Below, piece by piece: positions 1 to 10,000 of a stretch of DNA of 64,000 bases. The DNA is from Alphaproteobacteria bacterium (lineage in GTDB: Bacteria > Pseudomonadota > Alphaproteobacteria > Thalassobaculales > Thalassobaculaceae). The number at the start of each line of letters is the position of its first letter. Position 1 is the stretch's first letter. The DNA lies in assembly GCA_024742275.1 (NCBI GenBank), contig JANSYS010000018.1, forward strand, positions 35,773-99,772, read 5' to 3'. A program made the translations under genes and the position numbers. The notes beneath the pieces were generated by a model that saw only the letters and a list, made by a program, of their open reading frames with translations, made no database searches and was not told where the DNA came from.

Positions 1-206
1 TCATCGATTCCAGTTCAGATCAAAATGCTGCAATTCACCGATCCTTGTAGTAACTTACCCTGGCGAAAAGGATCCGGGCACCATGGACGATCAAGGTATA
101 CAACCGTTGGGCCGTCGGTAGGGACTGTTACCCGGAATAGTGCAGGTGACCGTAATTCTCTTGGTTTTGCTGAAAGATAGCAGCCCGGAAACTCTAGGAG
201 AGCACC
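1..206. other. Upstream non-coding region before the lipopeptide locus
   Basis: No supported gene lies here. The only open frames are antisense shadows of downstream genes. The stretch should carry the promoter of the alanine-rich gene at 207, but I could not pick a convincing -35/-10 pair. The Shine-Dalgarno sequence of that gene (AGGAGA) ends about 6 bases before its ATG. The upstream gene boundary lies outside the window. Confidence 0.5.
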
Positions 207-842
207 ATGGCAGAAGCAATTCAGACTGCGGCGTCCGCTGCAAAGGAAGCAACCAAGGCGGCGAAGGCGCATCTCGCAGCGGTTGATCCGACGGCGGATG
301 TCGTTGCGGCGGCAAAGGATCACCCCTCGGCCCGGAAGCTCATCTCGGCGGTTCAGTTTCACGGCGCCGCTCTCGTCGATGCCACCGACGCCCTGGTCGA
401 TGCCGTGGACTTCGACAAGGTGACCGCGTCCCATGCAGCCAAATCCACCGCTGGCAACGCGCATATCGATACGGCCAAGCTGGGCAAGGCGACGGACGGT
501 CTGAAGTCCGCGGCCGACCTGAGCGCCGTTGTCGCTGCGGTGAACGACATGGCGGGCGACGCCTCCCTGGTCGATGAGATGAAGGCCGGTTTCAAGGCCA
601 ACGGTCTCGAAGGCGGCTACGATGAAGTTCGTGGTGCGTTGAAGAGCATCAATGTCGACCAGATCGGCGTTGTGAAGCATCTGGAGGCGGTGATCGCCAA
701 AGCGAAGGCGGAGGGCAGCGAAGACGCCGACGCGCTCGCGCACATGCGCAAGGAACTGGAAGCGGTCGACGCGAAGCTGAAGTCCGAACTGGGCGCTCTC
801 CTGAAGGCCATCGACGGTTTTCTCGCGAAGCTCGCGGCCTGA
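207..842 (+). CDS. Alanine-rich helical protein of unknown function
   Basis: This 211-residue protein is not one I recognise. About a quarter of its residues are Ala (54 by my count), and it has no Cys or Trp. The N-terminal third is rich in Ala-Lys-Glu heptad-like helix, and the last 35 residues form an amphipathic Lys/Leu/Ala helix ending FLAKLAA. There is no signal peptide, transmembrane segment or Gly-Gly leader. The composition resembles phasins or other surface-binding helical proteins, but no diagnostic motif is visible. The ATG has a clear AGGAGA site. The gene sits 157-193 bases upstream of the synthetase on the same strand, separated from it by a hairpin at 874-903. That position suggests, without proving, a role in the lipopeptide locus, for example as a carrier, an immunity factor or an exported protein. 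Confidence 0.7.
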   Translation: MAEAIQTAASAAKEATKAAKAHLAAVDPTADVVAAAKDHPSARKLISAVQFHGAALVDATDALVDAVDFDKVTASHAAKSTAGNAHIDTAKLGKATDGLKSAADLSAVVAAVNDMAGDASLVDEMKAGFKANGLEGGYDEVRGALKSINVDQIGVVKHLEAVIAKAKAEGSEDADALAHMRKELEAVDAKLKSELGALLKAIDGFLAKLAA

Positions 843-873
843 TCGTCGAGCGACGCAGGCTTTTCCGACAATT

Positions 874-903
874 GCCATCGGCGGCTTCAACCCCGCTGAT
901 GGC
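874..903 (+). terminator. Hairpin between the alanine-rich gene and the synthetase
   Basis: An 11-base arm (GCCATCGGCGG) pairs with CCGCTGATGGC across an 8-base loop. The stem is perfect apart from one G-U pair in RNA. No U-run follows, so it is not a classical Rho-independent terminator. It may trim or attenuate transcription between the short first gene and the 9.3-kb synthetase, giving them different expression levels. Confidence 0.4.
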
Positions 904-1035
904 GGTCGGGATTCACACTGAGCCGAGTGCGGGGACCGGTCGGTCTGACCTGGGTGTGGCAGGTTTCGCGGCTTTCGGAGCCGGAGAAAGATTGCGATCG
1001 TGGCGGCGACCCGTGTCGGCAAACCCGGAGATCCG

Positions 1036-4000
1036 ATGACCGCCGTCGACTGGTTGAAGGCTGCGGCGACCCGATCGCCCGACCGAACGGCATTTGTCGA
1101 TCTCGACGGCGATGGGGTGAGCGTCCTCTCTCTTACCTGGGGAGAGGTCGACCGCGGCGCGCGGCTGGTCGCGGGGTTTTTGAGACAACGGGTTCAGCCG
1201 GGCGATCGGGTGGTTCTGGCCTTTGCCTCCGGCGTATCGTTCGCGCAAGCGTTGTTTGGCTGCTTCTATGCCGGAGTGATCGCGGTTCCGTGCGCGCCGC
1301 CGGTGCGCGCCCGGGCGGGAGGGCGGGCCCTCGGGGTTCTCACGGATTGCGGCGCGGCCGTTATTCTGACCGCGGCGGATATGTGTGAGGCCGTCGCGCG
1401 GACCGTCACCGAAATGGAGCGGGCGCCCGACTGCTTCGCTCTCGAGGCGGTGCTGACAGCTGAGATGGCGACCGTGGCGCCGCTTCACGCGGCGAAACCG
1501 GGCGACGTCGCGTTGTTGCAGTACACGTCGGGATCGACCAGCCGCCCGCGCGGCGTGGCGATCACCCACGCCAACATCGTCGCCAATCTAACCATGCTTA
1601 TAGACTGGTCCGACGCCGGGCCAGATTCGAACTTCCTGTCCTGGTTGCCGTTGTTCCACGACATGGGGCTGGTCGTCGGCTATCTGATGCCGCTCGCGTC
1701 CGGCGGGACCAGCCATCTGATTACCCCGGCCGCCTTCGCCAAGAAACCGTCCGTGTGGCTTTCCGCGGCATCGCGGTTTCGCGCGACCCACAGCGCAGCG
1801 CCTAATTTTGCGTTCGATCTCTGCGCTCGTCAGGTCGCCGATACCGAAGTCGCGGAACTGGATTTGTCCTCGTTTCACTGGGTGCTCAATGCGGCGGAAA
1901 CGATCCGCCGGACGACCAACGACGCGTTTCTGGCGCGCTACGAGCCCCTGGGTTTCAGACCGGGTGCGTTGGCGCACTACTACGGCCTTGCCGAGGCTAC
2001 CGTCTGCGTGACCGGACACAGGCCGGGCCGAGGACCGGTCTACCTTGCCGTTTCAGGCGCCGCGCTGGAGCGGCGCCGCGTGGCCGATGTCGATCCGTCT
2101 GATCCAGACGCGCGCTGGATCGCGGGGGTCGGCTGGACCGATGACGACTCCCGGGTCGTGGTCGTGGATCCGGATACGGGGGGCGAGGTCGGCGACGACC
2201 GGATCGGTGAGATCTGGGCCAGCAGCCCGAGTATGGCCCGTGGATACTGGAACAACCCCGATGCCACCGCCGCCACCTTCGGTTGGCGCGTAGAGGGAGA
2301 CGAGCGGCCTTACTTCCGAACGGGCGACCTTGGATTTCGGCGGGGCAACGAACTCTACATCACCGGCCGGCTGAAGGAGTTGATCATCGTCGGCGGGCGC
2401 AACGTGTACCCGGTGGATATCGAGGCGACCGTTCAGGACCTGGACCCGATGCTGGTCCGCGATCGGGGGGCGGCGTTTCCGGTGGAACGGGACGGGACCG
2501 AGGCCGTAGCCGTTGTGCAGGAACTTCGGCGGGAGGGCGATGTCGACGTCGACGCCCTGCTGCGCCGGGCGGTTCGCGCCGTCGCGGATGCCCATGAGGT
2601 CGACGTTGCGGCCGTGGTGCTGATCCGGCAAGGCACGCTGCCTTTGACCAGCAGCGGCAAAGTGCAGCGCGGCGAGGCGCATCGCCGCCTTACGGCCGGA
2701 GAATTGAAGGAGATCGCTGCCTACCGCCGCAGCGAACGTTCGGAGCCGGCGGATCATGCAGCATCGAAGGCTCCCGTGATGCCGGGGGCGGTTGTCGCTG
2801 CCGTCTGCGAGGAGATCGCCGACGTCCTTGAACTGCGGGTCGAGGACATCGATCCGACCGAGCCGCTGACGAATTTCGGCTTTGGCTCGCTGGTCGCCGC
2901 CCGTCTGGCCGAGAGGCTCGGTGAGCGGTTCGGTCTCGAAGTCGAGCCCACACAATTCTACGACACGCCGACCGTCGAAGCCGTTTCCGAGTGGATCATG
3001 GAGCACGGGGGCATCGAGCGGTCCCAAGCCCGACAATCGGTCGAACCGTCGGTAGCGGAGGATGACGCCATCGCGATCGTCGGCATGGCCTGTCGCATGC
3101 CCGGAGCGTCGGATCTCGAGGCGTTCTGGGAGATGCTGCTGGCCGGCGACGAGGGGATCGGCGATCCGCCGGCTGACCGACGTGAGTTGGTGGAACAACT
3201 GGCCGCGTCACCCGATGTTCCGGCCCGAGCCGGATATATCGACGGGTGCGGCGGGTTCGATCCGTCTTTTTTCAAGATGGGGAAGCGAGAAGCGGACCTG
3301 CTGGATCCGCAGCACCGTCTCCTGCTGGAGACGACATGGCATGCCCTGGAACATGCGGGGCAGCGACCGGAGGATCTGCGCGCTGCACCGGTCGGCGTCT
3401 TCGTCGGCATCAGTACGTCGGACTACGGTGAACTGCTCTCGGATCAGGACAGCGCGGCGGACGCGCACTTTCCCACCGGCAACGCCCATAACATGGCCGC
3501 TAACCGGCTCTCATATCTGTTCGACTGGCGGGGGCCGAGCTTCGGCGTGGACACCGCCTGCTCGTCGTCGCTTGTCGCCACCCATCTGGCAGTGCAGAGC
3601 CTTCGACGGGGCGAATGCTCGATGGCGGTCGTCGGCGGCGTGAATCTGATCCTCACGGCCCGGCTGACCCGCGCCTTCCATGCGGCCGGAATGCTTTCCG
3701 CCGATGGGAGATGCAAGACCTTCGACGCCGCTGCCGATGGCTATGTGCGCGGCGAGGGATGCGGCGTGGTCGTGCTCAAACCGATGGCGGCGGCGCGGCG
3801 CGACGGCGACCGGATCATCGCGGCGATTCGGGGGAGCGCGGTCAATCAGGATGGTCTGAGCAACGGTATCACCGCGCCCAACGGTCCGGCGCAGCAGGCC
3901 GTGATCCGCTCGGCTCTGGCCGATGCCGGTATTGAGGCCAGCGCGGTCGGCTATGTCGAGACCCATGGAACCGGCACCGATCTCGGCGACCCGATTGAAG

Positions 4001-7000
4001 TTGGCGCGCTTGCCGAGGTGCTGTCCGAGCCACGGAAACGGCCGGTTCCGGTGTTGGGCGCGCTCAAGAGTAATATCGGCCACCTGGAAGCGGCGGCCGG
4101 TATCGCTGGACTGATTAAAGCGGCTCTCGTCGTGTCGCGCGGTGAGATCCCGCCGAACCGGAACTTCAGCGCGCCGAACCCGAAGATCGTTCGAGCGCTC
4201 GACCGGTTGAAGCCGGTGGCTCAGCGTCGGCGTTGGGGAGGTGACGGTCACCGCCGGGTCGCCGGAGTCAGCAGTTTCGGGTTTGGCGGCGCCAACGCCC
4301 ATCTGGTGCTCGCCGATATGGAGAACGATCCGGTCGCGGCCGATAGGTGGCCTGCCGAACTCTTGTGCCTGAGTGCGGGATCCGAGAGCGGCTTGCGTGC
4401 TCTCGCTGAGGCGTGGCGGCAGGCTTTCGCCGCGAAGCCGGACGTACCGGTTGCGGCCTGGGCAGTGGCGGCTGCTCGCCATCGGGGCCAACTCCCCTGG
4501 CGTCTCGCGCTCGCCGGACGGACGGTCGCAGAGTTCGACGCCACGTTGACCGACTGGATTGCCGGTCGGGATGGCGCAGTGGCCGGCAGGTCGCCCAAGC
4601 GCGGTCCGGCGAGGGTCGGATTGGCGCTCGTGTCTTCAAAGCCGCGTCAGTTGTCCGACGCGGGAACGCGCTCGTCCGCAGGGGACGCAACAGAATTTCC
4701 GGAGGTTGCCGATACTCTGAGAGAGCTTGGTCTCGCCGAGCGCGGCGGCGCTGGGGCGGCGCTTCGCTTCGCCCGGGCTTTGGGCCTGGTGCGTCTGGTG
4801 CAGGCTTGGGGGCTGAAACCATCGGCCGTTGCCGGCGTCGGGCCGGCGGCCTGGGCGGTGGCGGCGGCATCCGGCTTGGTGACGCCGCACGAAGCCATGC
4901 GGGCCGTGGTTGACGGCGACGGCGCTCCGCCGACCGGCCTGGGCACAGCCGGAATAGCGGTTGTCGCTGACGGGGGTGATCCAGCGGCGGCTCTGGTTCG
5001 GAGCGGGTGCGATCACATTGTCGAGCTGAACGAGTCGGCTGATGCCGCGTCCATCCTGACCGCAATCGGCAGGGCCTGGGTGTCCGGCTCGGGCATCGAC
5101 CCGGCGCGCGGTGTTGAAGGGCGCCCGCAGGCCGCGGTGGACCTGCCGCTGATGCGTTTCGACAGACAGCTTTGCTGGTATGATGCGCCCGCCGACCAGA
5201 CGGGCTGGCTGCGGTCCGCCTTGGGGGCGTTGGGCGCGGCTCAAGCGCCGATAGCCACGCTCGGACCGGCTCTGCGGCGGCTGACCGCGCTGGGCGAGGT
5301 GCGCCACGCGATCGCAACGCCGCCGCCGCCGCCTGCTGCGTCCGATATTCGAGCCGCGTTGACTGATCTGATCGCCGAGTTGCTCGGCCGGACTTCTGAG
5401 GAAATCGACGTCCATGAACGATTCGTCGAGATGGGGGCCGATTCGATCGTGCTCACGAGGGCGTTGCGGCGCTTCGAGGAGCGCTTCGGGGTTAAGCTGA
5501 CCGTTCGGCAACTGTTCGAGACGACACCCGATATCGCCAGCCTGGCCGATCATCTTGCCGATGGCTCCGGAATCGGTCTGAAAGGAACAGGGGCCGATCC
5601 GTCGTCGGCAGCGGACGCGGAGCGGGCGGCGACCGGGGCTCCGCCGTCGGACGATCTGCGCGCCTTGCTGAGGCGCACCGACGAGACCATGCGGGCCTTG
5701 ATCGCCCAGCAGGAGGAACTCCGTCGGCGGATCGAGGGCGGGCCGATGCCCGTGGCGAAACCGGTTGGCGCCGCGGCGCCGACCGCGAGCGCGTTGCCGC
5801 TGTGGCGGCCGGCGAAGGACCCGGTGGCGACCGAGGAACGGAATCGTGCGCTCGATCGCCTCGTCCCCCGCTACACGAAGATGACGGCCGGCTCCAAGCG
5901 GCTCGCTGCGGCGTTCCGCCTGCGGCTCTCGGACAATCGGGCCTCGGCCGGGTTCCGGTTCTCGACCAAGGAGATGGTGTATCCGCTTGTCGGCGAGCGA
6001 GCGAAGGGTGCGTATCTGTGGGACGTCGACGGTAACCGCTATGTCGATATCTCGATGGGTTTCGGCGCCTATCTGTTCGGCCATGCGCCGGATTTCGTCG
6101 AGGCCGCGCTCCGCGAGGAGATCGACCGGGGGTTTGCTTTGGGTCCCCAGGCTCGGCTTGCGGGGGAAGTCGCGGATCTGGTGTGCGAACTGACCGGCTC
6201 CGAGCGCGTCGCCTTCGCCACGACCGGCACCGAAGCGGTGATGACGGCACTGCGCCTTGCGCGGACCGTGACCGGAAGGCGCCGGATCGCGGTCTTCGAA
6301 GGCGCCTATCACGGTCATTTCGACGGTGTTCTGGCCGCGGCAGGGACCGACGGAGCGGTCCCCATGGCGCCCGGCGTGACAGAGTCCATGGTCGCCGATG
6401 TTCTGGTTCTGCCCTACGGCGACGATGCGGCGCTGGATGTGCTTCGTGATCAGGGAAGCGATCTTGCGGCAATCCTTGTCGAACCGGTGCAGAGCCGACG
6501 TCCCGGCCTTCAGCCCGCGCAGTTCTTGAAAGAATTGCGCGTGATCGCCGATGCCGCCGGCGCGGTCCTGATCTTCGATGAGATGATCACCGGGTTCCGG
6601 ATCGGATCCGGCGGGGCGCAGGCTCATTTCGGCGTCCGAGCCGATCTCGCGACCTATGGCAAGATCTTGGGGGGCGGTCTGCCGATCGGCGCGATTGCCG
6701 GCGCGGCGCCACTCCTCGACGCGTTGGATGGCGGCCCGTGGCGCTACGGTGACGATTCCTTTCCTGCCGCCGAAACGACCTTCTTCGCGGGCACGTACAA
6801 CAAGCATCCGCTGGTAATGGCATCGGCGCGCGCCATGCTCCGAAGGATTGCCGACCTTGGAGACGGGCTCTACGCCGATCTCAACAACCGCTCCGCCGCG
6901 CTTGCGGAACGCCTGGAACGGGTGTTCGTCGATGCCGCGGCTGATCTTCGGATCGCCCGGTTCGGATCGCTCTTCCGGTTCAGCCACGGGGACAATGCCG

Positions 7001-10000
7001 ACGCGTTCCTCTACGCCCTGCGGTCGCGTGGGGTGTTTGTGTGGGAAGGTCGGAACTGCTTCCTCTCGACGGCGCACGGCGATGCCGAGGTCGATGCCGT
7101 CGTCGATGCCGTGGCGGGCGCCCTGGACGATGCCCGCGGCGGTCCGCAACGCCCGCATCCGCTTGAAGCTGCCCGGCCGTCGCCGGACGTCTTCCCGCTG
7201 AGCCGGGCGCAACGCCAGCTTTGCCTGCTTGGACAGCTTCGCCCAGAGGCTGGCCGCGCCTATCACGAGACGGTCGCGCTCGAGGTTCCGAGCGGACTGG
7301 ATGCGGAGGCGTTGCGGGTTGCGATGATAGCCGTGACGGAGCGGCATGCGGCGCTGCGCACCGTCCTCGATGTCGACGCGGGCGAACAGCGTGTTCTGCC
7401 GCTCGCGGTGACGGCCCCAAGCCTGAGCATCCACCGACTTCGCCCCGGCGAGGACGAGCGGACGGCGATGATCGACGCTGCCGCTGCACCGTTTTCACCC
7501 GAGTCGCCGCCGGTGCGATTGCGGGCGATCATGCGTCCCGACGGGTCGGCCCTGCTGCTTCTCGTTGCCCATCACGCCGTTGCCGACGGCTTGTCCCTCG
7601 GCATCGTGCTGTCGGATCTCGGAAAGGCGTATTCGGCACTCCGTGCCGGGTTGCCGGCGACTCTTCCCTCCGGCACCGGCTTCGCGTCCTTTTTGACCCG
7701 TCAGGCCGAGCGCGGCGATCTGCGGCGTCGGAACCTGGACGCCTGGACGCGGGCCTTGGGCACGCCGCCCATCCTTGACCTGCCGATCGATCGACCGCGT
7801 CCGGCCGACGCCAGCCATACGGGCGCTGCTGTCGGCGCGGATCTGCCGGCACCGTTGAACGGGGCGGTGGCGGTCGCCGCCCGTAGGCTCTCTGTGACGC
7901 CGGTGATGCTCTATTTCGGCGCCTACCTGTTGCTCCTGCATCGCTTGAGCGGACAGGGCGTGCTGGTCGCCGGGTTGCCAAGCGACTGCCGTATTGCCGA
8001 GGAGGATGCCTCGGTGGTGGGGGACTGCGCGCAGATGCTGCCGATCCTAAGCCGCCTTGCACCTCAGGACACGGTGGCCGGCTTCCTCACGGCGCTGCGC
8101 GGCACTATGCTCGATGCCTATGAGCGGCAGGATTTCGATTTCGCTGAGTTGCTCGACGTTCTCGATCTGCCATCCGACCGCTCGCGGACGCCCCTGATTT
8201 CCGCCGCCTTCAACCTTGATCAGACCGACGCAGTTCCGGATGGGTTCGGCGCAGGGACACGCGTGCTACAGCCGCCGGTTAGCGCTGTGAAGTTCGAACT
8301 CTGGCTCAACATGACGCGGGTCGGCGAGCGGTTGAGCGCACGGCTGGAGTACGCGAGCGACCTGTTCGAGGAAGCGACGATCGACCGATGGCTTGGTCTC
8401 TACACCAACGTACTGGCGGCGATCACAGAGGACGCCGACCGCCGGGTTGCGGATCTGCCAGGTTGGCAACGCCCGCGGTCGTCCGAGTGCGTGACGGTAG
8501 CGGCGGATACGGTGCCCGCTTGGATCGCGTCTACGGCGGCCATGGCCGGCGACCGGGAGGCGATCGCCGCACCGGATGGAACGCTGTCCTACGCCGGCTT
8601 GGTTCGCCGCATGGACGGTATCGCCGGTGCTCTGGTTGCGCGGGGCGTCAGCACCGAGACACCGGTCGGGGTTTGCATGGAGCCTGGCCTCGCAATGGTG
8701 TCGGCATTGCTCGGCGTACTGAGGGCGGGCGGATGCTATGTCCCGCTGGAGCCGACCCAGCCGCAATCCCGGTTGGCGTCAATGGCAGCGTCGGCGCGGT
8801 GCGCTCTGGTGGTTACCGACGAGGCAACGGCGGATCTCGCGTCGGGTCTCGGCGTGCCGGCGGTGTCGATTTCGGCACTCGACAGTGGAGGCGCCGTCAG
8901 CGTGTCGAAAGCGCCACACCCGGATCAGTTGGCGTATGTGATGCATACCTCGGGCTCGACCGGTGCCCCGAAATCCGTGGGTATCCCCCATCGTGCCCTG
9001 ACCAATCTCCTTGCCTCGATGGCGTCGGCGCCGGGCCTTGAAGAAACCGATCGATTTGTTTCCGTCACGCCCCTGGGTTTCGACATCGCCGCCCTGGAAC
9101 TTTTTCTCCCCCTCGTGACCGGCGCCCACCTGCGCATCCTACCGAGCGACGCGCGGCGCGATCCTGAAGCCATCGGCGCCGCGATCGCGGAGACCGGAGC
9201 CACGGCAATGCAAGCGACTCCGGCAACCTGGCGCCTGCTCACGGACAGCGGCTGGCGGTCGCCGGCCGGGTTCAAGGTGCTTTGCGGCGGGGAAGCGCTG
9301 CCCGCGACCCTGGCGGAGCGTTTGATCGGCAGCGGCGCGGCGCTTTGGAACCTGTACGGACCGACCGAGACGACGATTTGGTCGATGCGCGCCGCGATCG
9401 CGACGCCGGCGTCGATCACGTTGGGCGAGCCGGTTGCGGGAACCGAAATATATGTCGTCGATGGTAACGTCGACCTGGTGCCGGACGGCGCCGTCGGAGA
9501 AATCGCGATCGGCGGCGTAGGGCTTGCGCGGGGCTATGGCGGACAACCCGGTCTCACAGCGGACCGTTTCCGACCGGACCCTTATTCCGGCGTCGCTGGC
9601 GCGCGGCTTTACCTGACTGGCGATCTTGCGCGGACGGCTCCGGATGGCGGACTGACCTATCTTGGACGGGGCGATTATCAGACCAAGATCCGCGGTCATC
9701 GGGTCGAGATCGGGGAAATTGAGGCCGCATTGGAGCAGCTCCAGTCGGTCGACGCGGCGGCCGTCCTGATCCAAACCGGCCCGGATGGCGGCGCCGAACC
9801 GGTCGGTTTCATCGTCCCCACAGGCGGCACGACGCCGTCGGTCGAAGACCTGCGCGCCGGATTGAGCCTGTCGTTGCCGCAGTACATGGTGCCGACGCGA
9901 TTTCATCTGGTCGACGCATTGCCCTTAAATGCCAACGGCAAGATCGACCGGAAGGCTTTGCCATCCTTGATCGGTCGTTCCGCGGCATCGGAGATTCCGT

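Noticed and set aside
4636..7434. Antisense open frame of 932 codons inside the synthetase
   Set aside because: It lies exactly opposite conserved KS-to-aminotransferase coding sequence. High GC makes such mirror frames long, and its protein is Arg/Gly/Pro-rich without domains.
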